DNA of 64,000 nt, taken from assembly GCA_025060695.1 (NCBI GenBank), contig JANXBH010000003.1, positions 54,114-118,113 on the forward strand, in the 5' to 3' direction. This stretch comes from Caldifarciminota bacterium. GTDB taxonomy: Bacteria; Hydrothermota; Hydrothermia; LBFQ01; DSFT01. Positions 36,343 to 45,204 of this stretch are shown piece after piece; positions within the stretch are counted from its first letter, which is position 1; each line of letters opens with the position of its first letter. Below the pieces are notes generated by a model, which searched no databases, was not told the origin of the DNA, and saw only the letters and a program-made list of their open reading frames with translations. The translations under genes and the position numbers were made by a program.

Positions 36343-36348
36343 TAAAAT
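36343..36348 (+). promoter_or_regulatory. -10-like element (TAAAAT) of the EF-G-like gene
   Basis: ACTTTAAAATATAAAG ends directly at the ATG at 36355, 6 nt from TAAAAT to ATG. Confidence 0.55.
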
Positions 36349-36354
36349 ATAAAG

Positions 36355-38265
36355 ATGAACGACAGAACCTTTGTTATTGCGGGACATGTGGGAAGTGGTA
36401 AAACTACACTTCTTTCACAGATACTAAAAATTACAAATGCACTTGCTAAAGCTGATAAGAACCTTATTGATTATGACCCCATTGAGCAAACAAAAAATAT
36501 GACAATAAATTTGAAAGTTTTAAGAACAAAGTATAAAAATTATGAATTTCAGTTTATTGATACTCCAGGATTTATTGAGTTTGAAGGAGAACTGATTAGT
36601 GGCACAAGGGTCGCAGATAATATGTTAATAGTTGTAGACATATCGATGGGACTTGAGGTTGGAATTGAAAGAGCATTTGAAGAAGCAAAAAAACATAACT
36701 TACCAATATTTTTCGCAATAAATAAGTGCAAAAGCTATGAAAAGCATCCTGAGGAAATATTAAACTTACTAAAAAATAAATTTGGAAAACAAGTCCATCC
36801 TGTTCAAGTCCCAATTGGTATTGGTCAAAATTTCATTGGTGTTTTTGATATAGTAGAAGGAAACTATGAAACGCTTGATGAAAACTTAAGAAAACACGCA
36901 ATAGATGAATATAATGAGTTTATTGAAGCGGTTGTTGAAACTGACGATGATTTATTAGAAAAGTATATGGAAGGAAAAGAAATAACAAAACAGGAACTTC
37001 ACGATGCTTTTAGAAAAGCAATAGATAGTAGTTTATTTTATCCAGTTTTGTATATAGATGCTTTAAATAATATTGGAATGGTGGAACTTTTAGATTTTCT
37101 TGGAGAATATGGAATTTCATATAGTGAAAGATTTGAAAGTAAACCACATACATCGATTTTAATATTTAAAACATATTCAGAGGCTCATATTGGAGAAACA
37201 TATTTATTTAGAGTATTATCAGGCAAACTTAAAGCGGGTATGGAACTAAGAAATATGAGAAATGATACTATTGAGAAAATCTCACACTTATATGTTCCTT
37301 CTGGCAAGGAAAAGAAAGAAGTAAATGAACTTTCAATGGGAGAGATTGGTTTAATTTTAAAACTAAAAGATAGTAAAACAGGTGATACATTATCTAATGG
37401 TAATGAAAGATATGAATGGGTAGAATATCCAGAACCACTATATGTTATAGGCATTAAGCCAAAATCCAAAAAGGACGAAGAAAAACTTTCAGAATCACTC
37501 CAAAAAATAATGTCAGAAGACCCTACATTTACATTTAAGTATGAACCACAACTAAAGCAAACATTACTATATAGTCAAGGGGAAGTCCATGTAAACATAA
37601 TTTTAGAAAAGCTAAAGCAAAGATTCAATGTGGAAGTTGAAAAAGAAAGAGCAAAAGTTCCATATAAGGAAACTATTAGAAAGCAAGCGGAAGGCTTAGG
37701 AAAATACATAAAGCAAACGGGCGGAAGAGGACAATATGGCGTAGTAAATATAAAAATAGAACCACTTCAAAGAGGACAAGGATACGAATGGATAGACAAG
37801 ATTTTTGGAGGTGCTATACCTAAAGAATATAGACCATATGTAGAACAAGGTGTAAAGAAAGCAATGGAAGAGGGAGCAGTTTTAGGCTATCCTATTATAG
37901 ATATTAAAGTTACTCTATTTGATGGAAAATATCATGAGGTTGATTCTTCTAATTTGGCATTTGAAATAGCAGGAAGCTTAGCACTAAAAGATGCGGTAAG
38001 TAAAGCTGAACCTTTTGTTTTAGAACCCATCTATAATGTAGAAATCTACTCACCAGAAGAATACATAAGTGATGTAATTTCAGAAGTAAATACAAGAAGA
38101 GGTAAAATCTTAGGAATTGAAACTAATAAGATTATCTCACAGATACCACTTGCTGAACTATATGACTTTTTACCCGCATTAAGAGCAAAAACGAAAGGGA
38201 GAGGAAGATTTAAAATGGAATTTTCGCACTATCAAGAAGTCTCAATTAATTTAGTAAAGCAGTGA
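36355..38265 (+). CDS. elongation factor G-like translational GTPase with degenerate G-domain
   Basis: A 636-residue protein, shorter than EF-G (about 690). It has the P-loop GHVGSGKTT, then domains II-V (FKTYSEAHIGETYLFRVLSG; QTGGRGQYGVVNIKIEP; NTRRGKILGIE). Two catalytic features deviate: the switch II motif reads DTPGFIEF, without the histidine of DTPGHVDF, and the guanine-specificity motif NKxD reads NKCK. It belongs with EF-G-like or EF-G2 proteins of unclear role rather than the canonical translocase. It overlaps rmlD by 4 nt. Confidence 0.85.
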   Translation: MNDRTFVIAGHVGSGKTTLLSQILKITNALAKADKNLIDYDPIEQTKNMTINLKVLRTKYKNYEFQFIDTPGFIEFEGELISGTRVADNMLIVVDISMGLEVGIERAFEEAKKHNLPIFFAINKCKSYEKHPEEILNLLKNKFGKQVHPVQVPIGIGQNFIGVFDIVEGNYETLDENLRKHAIDEYNEFIEAVVETDDDLLEKYMEGKEITKQELHDAFRKAIDSSLFYPVLYIDALNNIGMVELLDFLGEYGISYSERFESKPHTSILIFKTYSEAHIGETYLFRVLSGKLKAGMELRNMRNDTIEKISHLYVPSGKEKKEVNELSMGEIGLILKLKDSKTGDTLSNGNERYEWVEYPEPLYVIGIKPKSKKDEEKLSESLQKIMSEDPTFTFKYEPQLKQTLLYSQGEVHVNIILEKLKQRFNVEVEKERAKVPYKETIRKQAEGLGKYIKQTGGRGQYGVVNIKIEPLQRGQGYEWIDKIFGGAIPKEYRPYVEQGVKKAMEEGAVLGYPIIDIKVTLFDGKYHEVDSSNLAFEIAGSLALKDAVSKAEPFVLEPIYNVEIYSPEEYISDVISEVNTRRGKILGIETNKIISQIPLAELYDFLPALRAKTKGRGRFKMEFSHYQEVSINLVKQ

Positions 38266-39065
38266 AATTTCTAATTACTGGTTCAAAGGGACTATTAGGA
38301 AGTGAATTTGATAGAATAATTGAGAACGATAAATTATCCTTGTCAAGACAAGAATTAGATATTACCGCATTTGAAAACGTATACAAAGTAGTAAAGGAAT
38401 ATAAACCAGATATTATAATAAATTGCTCTGCTATAAGTAATGTAGACTATTGTGAAGTAAATCAAAATGTAGCATTTTTGGTGAACGCAATTGGTGTAGA
38501 AAATTTGTTAAAATGTGCGATTGAATTTAATATTTTTTTAGTTCACTTTAGTACAGATTATGTATTTGATGGAAATAAAAAAGAACCATATAAAATCTCA
38601 GATATTCCTAATCCAATAAATGTGTATGGAAAGAGTAAACTAAAGGGAGAGGAAATAATTTTAAATAGTGGTTATGAAAAATACCTAATTATTAGAACAA
38701 GTTGGCTATTTGGAAATGGTAAAAGTTCTCTTGTAGATAAGATTATATCACTTTCAAAAAATGAAATAATTTATATGACTGAGCAAATTTCAAATCCTAC
38801 TTATGCAAAGGACCTTGCAATAAAGGTTTTAGATATGATAAAGAAGGGATACTTTGGTCTTTTTCATCTTACAGGTTCTTTAAGTGTTTCAAGATATGAA
38901 CTTGCAAGGTTCATATTAGAAAAAATTGGATATAAAGGGAAAATCGTTAAAGTAGATAGCTTTCCATCTATTGCAAAAAGACCGAATTATTCCGCATTAA
39001 ATAATTTTCCGCTTGAACCTTTAAGAGACTATAAAACTGCAATACTTGAATTTTTAAGATATTAA
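38262..39065 (+). CDS. rmlD: dTDP-4-dehydrorhamnose reductase
   Basis: A 267-residue short-chain dehydrogenase of dTDP-rhamnose synthesis. Motifs: MKFLITGSKGLLGSEF (NAD(P)-binding), INCSAISNVDYCE, HFSTDYVFDGNKK, and the catalytic YGKSK near residue 125, then IRTSWLFG. It starts with GTG inside the end of the EF-G-like gene. The stop is 4 nt from the 3' end of the convergent tRNA-Asn. RmlB and RmlC are not in the window. Confidence 0.9.
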   Translation: MKFLITGSKGLLGSEFDRIIENDKLSLSRQELDITAFENVYKVVKEYKPDIIINCSAISNVDYCEVNQNVAFLVNAIGVENLLKCAIEFNIFLVHFSTDYVFDGNKKEPYKISDIPNPINVYGKSKLKGEEIILNSGYEKYLIIRTSWLFGNGKSSLVDKIISLSKNEIIYMTEQISNPTYAKDLAIKVLDMIKKGYFGLFHLTGSLSVSRYELARFILEKIGYKGKIVKVDSFPSIAKRPNYSALNNFPLEPLRDYKTAILEFLRY

Positions 39066-39069
39066 TTAA

Positions 39070-39141
39070 CGCCTCGGGCAGGACTCGAACCTGCAGCCTA
39101 CGGGTTAACAGCCCGCCGCTCTACCATTGAGCTACCGAGGC
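39070..39141 (-). tRNA. tRNA-Asn (anticodon GTT)
   Basis: A 72-nt cloverleaf: acceptor GCCTCGG/CCGAGGC, D-arm GCTCAATGGTAGAGC, anticodon loop CTGTTAA (GTT), T-arm GCAGGTTCGAGTCCTGC, discriminator G. CCA is not encoded. It lies 2 nt downstream of tRNA-Phe in the same transcript. Confidence 0.95.
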
Positions 39142-39143
39142 TT

Positions 39144-39215
<72 letters not shown>

Positions 39216-39231
39216 AATTGAAAGCATGAAA

Positions 39232-39237
39232 ATTATA
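39232..39237 (-). promoter_or_regulatory. -10 element (TATAAT) of the tRNA-Phe/tRNA-Asn unit
   Basis: Minus-strand GCTTTATAATTTTC, 16 nt before the tRNA-Phe 5' end. It has the same frame as the CTTTAAAATTT elements but with the consensus -10 hexamer, which supports reading those elements as -10 boxes. Confidence 0.6.
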
Positions 39238-39250
39238 AAGCATATGACTT

Positions 39251-39256
39251 TAAAAT
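39251..39256 (+). promoter_or_regulatory. -10-like element (TAAAAT) of the carbamoyltransferase gene
   Basis: ACTTTAAAATTTGG lies 17 nt before the ATG at 39274. A stop at 39268 excludes an earlier start, so a short leader of about 10 nt is likely. It is back to back with the tRNA promoter (13 nt between hexamers). Confidence 0.5.
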
Positions 39257-39273
39257 TTGGAAAAATCTAAAAA

Positions 39274-40998
39274 ATGTACTATCTTGGTATCCATGACGGT
39301 CATACTGCAACTGCATGTTTATTTAAAGATGGAAAAATTATAGCTTGTATATCTGAAGAAAGAATAAATAGAATAAAAGAGTGGGGAGGATTTCCAAAGG
39401 CATCAATTTTAGAACTTTTAAAAATTGCAAATATTTCACCATCTGATATAAAGGCAGTTGGTGTAAGCTCTATATTCACGCCTATTAGAAACATTCAGGA
39501 ATTAGAATCTCATACTTTGAAAAAAATTGCAAAATATACAATTAACTTCATTCCAAGGTCAATTATAAGAAATAGACTCATCAGAAAAGCATTTTTAAGC
39601 CTCTATGAAATGTTTTCTTATAGAAAGGAATACATTAAAAGAGAACTTGAGAATATTGGAATTAAAGCAAAGGTAAATTTCTACGAACATCATTATATCC
39701 ATGCATTTACAAGCCATGTATTATCCAAAACAAGAGATGAAAACTTAATAATAACATTAGATGGTTCAGGTGATTTAGTTTCAGGAACTATAAATATTGG
39801 AAGAAGAAATGAAATAATTAGAATATCTGAAATATCTAATTACGATTCTCTTGGAGAATTTTATATGCGAATTACTCAATTTTTAGGTATGAAACCACTC
39901 TCACACGAATATAAAGTAATGGGTCTCTCTGCATATGTAGATGAAAGTGATAAGTATGCAAAAGAGGTTTACAAAATATTTAGTCAATTCTTTCAAGTAA
40001 GGGAGCTTGATATTATAAACAAAACAGGATGTTATAAAAGTAGCTATTTGAAGTTTTTTAAAAAGAAAATAAATTTAATTAGATTTGACTACATCGCATT
40101 TGCATCACAAAAGCTATTAGAAGAAATTGTACTACAGCTTGTTAAAAACGCTATTAGAAAGACCAATATTAGAAACTTAGCACTTGGAGGTGGTGTTTTT
40201 ATGAATGTAAAGCTAAATTACAAGATTTTAATGTTAGATGAAGTTGAAAATGTATTTGTAATGCCAAGTTGTGCTGATGAATCATTAGCAGTTGGCTGTG
40301 CAATAAAGTGTGCAATAGATGATGGTTTTCCATTTGACAATGTTAGAACATTAGAGGATATATACTGGGGTCCATATTATAGCAAAGAGAGCATTGAGAA
40401 AGCATTAAGCAAAATAGATGAAAAAGAATATAAAATTGAATATGTAGAAAACATAGAAGAACTATTAGCGGAACTAATATCGAAAAATTACATTATTGCA
40501 AGATTTAGTGGAAGAATGGAGTTTGGTGCAAGAGCACTTGGAAATAGAAGCATACTTGCAAATCCAAGTAATCTTGAAGTAATTACCAAAATAAATAAAG
40601 CGATAAAGCAAAGGGACTTTTGGATGCCTTTTGCACCAACTATTTTATACGAAGACCAAGATAAATATTTAGTAAATCCAAAGCATCATGAAGGATATTA
40701 TATGATAATGGCATTCTTTACCAAAAAGGATGCACATAAGGACTTAAAATCCGCTCTTCATCAATATGACCTTTCCGCAAGACCCCAAATTCTAATAGAA
40801 AATCACAATTCAAAATATTACAAGCTTATTAAAAGATTTAAGGAAATTACGGGTATTGGAGGAGTTTTAAATACTTCATTTAATCTACATGGAGACCCCA
40901 TAGTAATGACTCCAGACGATGCTATATATACTCTAAAGAACTCAAAATTAGATGGACTTGCCCTTGAAAACTATCTTATTTTAAGAAATTTAAAATAA
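39274..40998 (+). CDS. carbamoyltransferase, NodU/CmcH/TobZ family
   Basis: A 574-residue enzyme expected to carbamoylate a hydroxyl group of a sugar or small molecule, using carbamoyl phosphate and ATP. The N-terminal Kae1-like domain has YYLGIHDGHTATACLF, ACISEERINRIKEWGGFP, HHYIHAFTSH and TLDGSGDLVSGT. The C-terminal YrdC-like domain has ARFSGRMEFGARALGNRSIL and LNTSFNLHGDPIVMTPDDAI. The substrate is unknown; nearby rml and glycosyltransferase genes suggest a surface sugar. It overlaps the convergent rsmE by 23 nt. Confidence 0.9.
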   Translation: MYYLGIHDGHTATACLFKDGKIIACISEERINRIKEWGGFPKASILELLKIANISPSDIKAVGVSSIFTPIRNIQELESHTLKKIAKYTINFIPRSIIRNRLIRKAFLSLYEMFSYRKEYIKRELENIGIKAKVNFYEHHYIHAFTSHVLSKTRDENLIITLDGSGDLVSGTINIGRRNEIIRISEISNYDSLGEFYMRITQFLGMKPLSHEYKVMGLSAYVDESDKYAKEVYKIFSQFFQVRELDIINKTGCYKSSYLKFFKKKINLIRFDYIAFASQKLLEEIVLQLVKNAIRKTNIRNLALGGGVFMNVKLNYKILMLDEVENVFVMPSCADESLAVGCAIKCAIDDGFPFDNVRTLEDIYWGPYYSKESIEKALSKIDEKEYKIEYVENIEELLAELISKNYIIARFSGRMEFGARALGNRSILANPSNLEVITKINKAIKQRDFWMPFAPTILYEDQDKYLVNPKHHEGYYMIMAFFTKKDAHKDLKSALHQYDLSARPQILIENHNSKYYKLIKRFKEITGIGGVLNTSFNLHGDPIVMTPDDAIYTLKNSKLDGLALENYLILRNLK

Positions 40999-41668
40999 GG
41001 GATGAGGTGGAAACTATAGCTGCAGTTTCACTCCTTAATATAAAATTTCCAAGTGAAAAGTCATAAAAACCATTTTCTTTTAAGATTTTCTCCTCATTTA
41101 CAGAAAGACCTCCCTCAGGTCCAATTATAATCAGTGTACTTGAAACCTTTTTTTTATATTCAAGAATATTTCTCTTTGAATTTAAACTTCCAAATAATTT
41201 TAGTTCGTAATTTTCTGAAATATCAATAATTTGCCTCAATGTCTTTATATTATTGAGCTTTGGAATAATCTGTCTTCCACTTTGTTTACATGCATTTATT
41301 ATTATCTTCTGCCATCTTTCTTTTAAGTCTCTTGGTTTTACCACGCTAAATTCAGTTATAATAGGAAATATCTCTTTTATACCGACCTCTACTATTTTTT
41401 CTAAAAAAAACTCAAAACTCTCTTTTTTAATAATAGACTGTGCGATTGCAATATTAAAGTCATATTCCCTATTCTCTAATTTTTCTATTTTTCTTAACTT
41501 TGCACTATTTTTTTCTATTTCAACTATTTCACACACATACTCATTTCCATTTCCATCAAAAACCAAAACTTTCTGCCCTAAACCATATCTTAAAACCTTT
41601 ACTAAATGGTAAAATTCATCATCTTTAATACTTTCCAAATCAGAAGAATAAAACCTGTCTATACGCAT
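40976..41668 (-). CDS. rsmE: 16S rRNA (uracil1498-N3)-methyltransferase
   Basis: A 230-residue SPOUT methyltransferase. An N-terminal PUA-like part has HLVKVLRYGLGQKVLVFDGNG. The knotted SAM-binding domain shows AIAQSIIKKESFEFFLEK, ITEFSVVKP, IIGPEGGLSVNEEKIL and LGNFILRSETAAI, all RsmE landmarks. Its ATG shares one base with the pyrB stop (TAATG-like overlap), making it the last gene of the enolase operon. Confidence 0.93.
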   Translation of the reverse strand: MRIDRFYSSDLESIKDDEFYHLVKVLRYGLGQKVLVFDGNGNEYVCEIVEIEKNSAKLRKIEKLENREYDFNIAIAQSIIKKESFEFFLEKIVEVGIKEIFPIITEFSVVKPRDLKERWQKIIINACKQSGRQIIPKLNNIKTLRQIIDISENYELKLFGSLNSKRNILEYKKKVSSTLIIIGPEGGLSVNEEKILKENGFYDFSLGNFILRSETAAIVSTSSLILNFLK

Positions 41669-42582
41669 TAAACTAACATATAGTATAAAATTGACATTCT
41701 AATAGCTACTCCATTTTCTACTTGATTTAAAATCAAAGAATAATTACTATCTGCAACATCTGAGTCTATTTCAACTCCCCTATTCATAGGTCCAGGATGC
41801 ATAATAATTACATCCTTTTTTGCATATTTTAATATATCTTTCTTTATTCCAAAAAGTTCATTGTATTCTCTTACTGTAGGAAAGAAATTAGAAGACTGTC
41901 TTTCAAGTTGTAATCTTAAAACATATATTACATCCGCATTATCTATAGCCTCTTTTAAATTATATGAAATCTCTACACCCATGTTTTCAAATTCTTTAGG
42001 TAATAGCGTGGGTGGACCACAAAGCACTATATATGCACCCAATTTTTTAAATAATCTTATATTACTTCTTGCAACTCTACTATGTAATATATCGCCTACT
42101 ATTGTAATTTTTAAGCTTTCTATTCTATTCTTATTTTCTAATATAGTAAAGCCGTCCAATAGTGCTTGAGTAGGATGTTCGTTTGTCCCATCCCCACCAT
42201 TTACAATTTTTGAATTTATAAATTTTCTTATATAGTGCAATATACCACTAGAAGAGTGTCTTATAACGAATAAATCTACACCCATCTTTTCAATATTAAG
42301 TAAAGTATCTAAAAATGTTTCTCCCTTTTTTAAGCTTGATGTTTCCCTTGAAAAACTTATTGTATCAATACTTAAAAACTTACATGCATTTTCAAATGAC
42401 ATTCTAGTTCTCGTAGATGGTTCATAAAATAACAAGCACACATTTTTTCCTCTTAAGGTTGGGACTTTTTTTATAGGTCTTTTTATAATTTCTTTCATAC
42501 TTTTTGCAGTCTGAAATATTTCGTATATATCCTCTACACTCAAATCATCTATACTAAGAAGATACTTTCTATCCCATTTCAT
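41668..42582 (-). CDS. pyrB: aspartate carbamoyltransferase catalytic subunit
   Basis: A 304-residue enzyme of pyrimidine synthesis joining carbamoyl phosphate and aspartate. Carbamoyl-phosphate-binding FYEPSTRTRMSFENA (near residue 54), DGTNEHPTQALLDGFT and IVGDILHSRVARSN are conserved. The aspartate-binding loop appears as LQLERQSSNFF and the C-terminus as IMHPGPMNRGVEI. No regulatory PyrI is seen next to it. The start overlaps the small barrel gene by 4 nt. Confidence 0.94.
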   Translation of the reverse strand: MKWDRKYLLSIDDLSVEDIYEIFQTAKSMKEIIKRPIKKVPTLRGKNVCLLFYEPSTRTRMSFENACKFLSIDTISFSRETSSLKKGETFLDTLLNIEKMGVDLFVIRHSSSGILHYIRKFINSKIVNGGDGTNEHPTQALLDGFTILENKNRIESLKITIVGDILHSRVARSNIRLFKKLGAYIVLCGPPTLLPKEFENMGVEISYNLKEAIDNADVIYVLRLQLERQSSNFFPTVREYNELFGIKKDILKYAKKDVIIMHPGPMNRGVEIDSDVADSNYSLILNQVENGVAIRMSILYYMLV

Positions 42583-42962
42583 GTCTTAATTCCAAGTAAA
42601 ATGGACATTAATGGCAATATTTTCTTTTTCCCAAAAATAAAGTTATTTTCAGTTTTAAAAAACACACTTTTACCTAACTTAATAGAAAATCCTAACGAAG
42701 GGTTAAATCCATATTCATAAAAACTTTCATATTTTCTAAATAAGAAAAACTCATATATTGAAAAACCTAAAAATCCAAAATCCTTAGATATACCAATTCC
42801 AAGCATACTCAATTTATAGCTATTAGCACCTCTACTTTCAAGTGCACTAAAATTTGCACCTATTTTAAAATGTTTAGTATAGTAGCTCATATTTACTGAA
42901 TATCCAACTTTATAGTAGTTTAGATTAATTAGTGGAAAGACTATTCCAAAGCAAACCTCCAT
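42579..42962 (-). CDS. small outer-membrane beta-barrel-like protein
   Basis: A 127-residue protein of short amphipathic strands rich in Tyr and Phe ([57 protein letters not shown]) with a hydrophobic end. The ATG at 42962 has GGGGGG 4 nt upstream and is preferred over 42974. It overlaps the end of enolase by 38 nt and pyrB by 4 nt. A hydrophobic start ([13 protein letters not shown]) would have to act as a very short signal. Family not recognised; a truncated PorV/UPF0164-like barrel is possible. Confidence 0.5.
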   Translation of the reverse strand: MEVCFGIVFPLINLNYYKVGYSVNMSYYTKHFKIGANFSALESRGANSYKLSMLGIGISKDFGFLGFSIYEFFLFRKYESFYEYGFNPSLGFSIKLGKSVFFKTENNFIFGKKKILPLMSILLGIKT

Positions 42963-44190
42963 ATATCCCCCCATAATCTTCCTCTATAATAAGAATTCTG
43001 TTGTACTTGGAATTTCTATCACTTCTTGAAACTGAACCTGTTTTAATTTGACCTGTATTTAGAGCAATAGATAAATCAGCAATAAAGTTGTCCTCAGTTT
43101 CACCCGAACGGTGAGATACTATTGCTTTATAGTTATTTCTTTGAGAAAACTCAACCGCATCAATAGTCTCACTTAATGTCCCAATTTGATTTAGCTTTAT
43201 TAATACCGCATTTGCAATATTATTTTCTATACCCATCTTAATTCTTTTTACATTAGTAGTAAATAGGTCATCTCCAACAATTTGAATTTTTGAACCAAGC
43301 TCTTTTGTAATATCCTTCCAACATTCTATATCATCCTCACTACAAGGGTCTTCAATTGAAAAAATTGGATAGTTTTTAACTAAGTCTTTATAAAAAGAAA
43401 TAATCTCCTCTTTTGAAAGTAGTTTTCCGTCAATTCTATACTTTCCCTCAAAAAATAGTTCATTTCCTGCAACATCTAATGCAATTTTTGCTTTATTTAA
43501 ATATCCTGCTTTTTCAATAGACATCATAAGAATATCTAATGCTTCTTTTGTTTCTCTTAAATTTGGTGCAAAACCACCCTCATCTCCTACATTTGTAATA
43601 TGACCTTTTTCTTTTAATATAGATTTTAGTGTATAAAAAATTTCAACACCAATTTCAATTGCTTCTCTAAAGGTTTTTGCACCAATTGGTGCTATCATAA
43701 ATTCCTGTATATCTAAATTATTGTCCGCATGAACACCACCATTTATAAAATTCATAAGTGGAACAGGTAATATATAACTTCTAACTCCACCTATATATCT
43801 AAAAAGTGGCATTTTATAGTAATTTGCCATAGCTCTTGCAACTGCGAGCGATACACTTAATATAGCATTTGCACCAAGTCTTGATTTATTTTCAGTACCA
43901 TCTAAATCTATAAGAAACTTATCTATATATCTTTGATTACTTGCCTCAAGTCCAACAATTGCTTTAGATATAATATTATTTATATTTTCAACTGCTTTTT
44001 TTACTCCTTTTCCAAAAAATCTTTTTTCATCATCCCTTAGTTCTAAAGCTTCATATTTTCCTTTTGAAGCTCCAGATGGAACAATTGCACTTCCTATACT
44101 TCCATCTTCCAGCTCTACCGTAGTATATACTGTAGGATTTCCTCTGGAATCTAAAACTTCATAAGCTTTTACACGCTTAATCTGTGGCAT
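42925..44190 (-). CDS. eno: enolase
   Basis: A 421-residue glycolytic enzyme converting 2-phosphoglycerate to phosphoenolpyruvate. Motifs: [51 protein letters not shown], metal ligands in [19 protein letters not shown] and VGDDLFTTN, and the catalytic lysine in [13 protein letters not shown] followed by [15 protein letters not shown]. The ATG lies 6 nt after CTTTAAACTTTT. It heads the four-gene chain eno-barrel-pyrB-rsmE. Confidence 0.96.
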   Translation of the reverse strand: MPQIKRVKAYEVLDSRGNPTVYTTVELEDGSIGSAIVPSGASKGKYEALELRDDEKRFFGKGVKKAVENINNIISKAIVGLEASNQRYIDKFLIDLDGTENKSRLGANAILSVSLAVARAMANYYKMPLFRYIGGVRSYILPVPLMNFINGGVHADNNLDIQEFMIAPIGAKTFREAIEIGVEIFYTLKSILKEKGHITNVGDEGGFAPNLRETKEALDILMMSIEKAGYLNKAKIALDVAGNELFFEGKYRIDGKLLSKEEIISFYKDLVKNYPIFSIEDPCSEDDIECWKDITKELGSKIQIVGDDLFTTNVKRIKMGIENNIANAVLIKLNQIGTLSETIDAVEFSQRNNYKAIVSHRSGETEDNFIADLSIALNTGQIKTGSVSRSDRNSKYNRILIIEEDYGGIYGGLLWNSLSTN

Positions 44191-44196
44191 TTTAAA

Positions 44197-44225
44197 AGTT
44201 TAAAGTAAATGTATAACCTTAAAAT
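44197..44225. promoter_or_regulatory. divergent back-to-back -10-like elements of eno and purM
   Basis: Minus-strand TAAACT (44202-44197) is 6 nt before the eno ATG. Plus-strand TAAAAT (44220-44225) in ACCTTAAAATTTTG is 7 nt before the ATG at 44233. The hexamers are 17 nt apart. Confidence 0.55.
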
Positions 44226-44232
44226 TTTGAAA

Positions 44233-45204
44233 ATGCTATACAAAGATGCAGGAGTAGATATAGATAAGGCGAATGAATTTGTTAAATATATAAAAGATAA
44301 GGTAGGTGAAAATATTGGTCTTTTTGGTGGATTGTTCGAAATAAATGAACTATTAAAAAAATATAATGAACCCGTTTTAGTTAGTTCGTGCGACGGTGTA
44401 GGCACTAAGGTTGAAATTGCAAGAAAACTTAAAAAATACAAAAATATTGGAATAGACTTAGTTGCAATAAATGTAAATGATGTTTATGTAATGAAAGCAA
44501 AACCTCTATTTTTTTTAGACTACTATGCAATGCATTATCTTGATTTAGATATATCTAAGGAACTTATAGATGGAATAATTGAGGGTTGTAATTATGCAGA
44601 ATGTAAGCTAATTGGAGGGGAAACCGCACAAATGCCAGCAATTTTTAAGAAAAATAAATTTGATATTGCAGGATTTGTAGTTGCAATAGCAGAAAAGTCC
44701 AAAATTCCAAGAAAAGAGAAATTAGAAATTGGAGATATTATAATAGGTATTAGCTCAAATGGTTTTCATTCAAATGGATATTCTTTAATTAGAAAAATTA
44801 TTAATCAAAAAGGAATAAAACTAAACAGAATTTACGAGGAAGTTTCAGAAAATGAAACTATTGGAGAAATATTACTTAGAACTACAAGAATTTACAAGGA
44901 GATATTAGATATAGACTTTAAATCAGCAGTTCACATTACAGGTGGAGGTTTTTATGAGAATATAAAAAGGGTATTAAGAGAAGACTTGGATGCAAGAATT
45001 AAGATAAATTACGAAATACCAAGGGTTTTTAAATTTTTTATGGAAATGGGAAATGTTTCAATTGAAGAAGCATTTAGAGTATGGAACATGGGAATAGGTA
45101 TGGTTCTTATTTTAGATGAAAAAGTATTAGATAATATAAAAATTGAATATGTATTACTTGGAAGGATTGAAAAAGGAAATGGTAGAGTATGTGTGGATTT
45201 TTAG
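44233..45204 (+). CDS. purM: phosphoribosylformylglycinamidine cyclo-ligase
   Basis: A 323-residue purine-synthesis enzyme (AIR synthetase). It begins MLYKDAGVDIDKANEFV, the normal PurM start, and contains SSCDGVGTKVEIA, VAINVNDVYVMKAKPLFFLD (in part), LIGGETAQMP, GISSNGFHSNGYSLIRK and HITGGGFYENI. The ATG at 44233 is chosen over 44209 because the longer frame would translate the promoter motif and adds residues absent from the family. It overlaps asnB by 16 nt. Confidence 0.94.
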   Translation: MLYKDAGVDIDKANEFVKYIKDKVGENIGLFGGLFEINELLKKYNEPVLVSSCDGVGTKVEIARKLKKYKNIGIDLVAINVNDVYVMKAKPLFFLDYYAMHYLDLDISKELIDGIIEGCNYAECKLIGGETAQMPAIFKKNKFDIAGFVVAIAEKSKIPRKEKLEIGDIIIGISSNGFHSNGYSLIRKIINQKGIKLNRIYEEVSENETIGEILLRTTRIYKEILDIDFKSAVHITGGGFYENIKRVLREDLDARIKINYEIPRVFKFFMEMGNVSIEEAFRVWNMGIGMVLILDEKVLDNIKIEYVLLGRIEKGNGRVCVDF

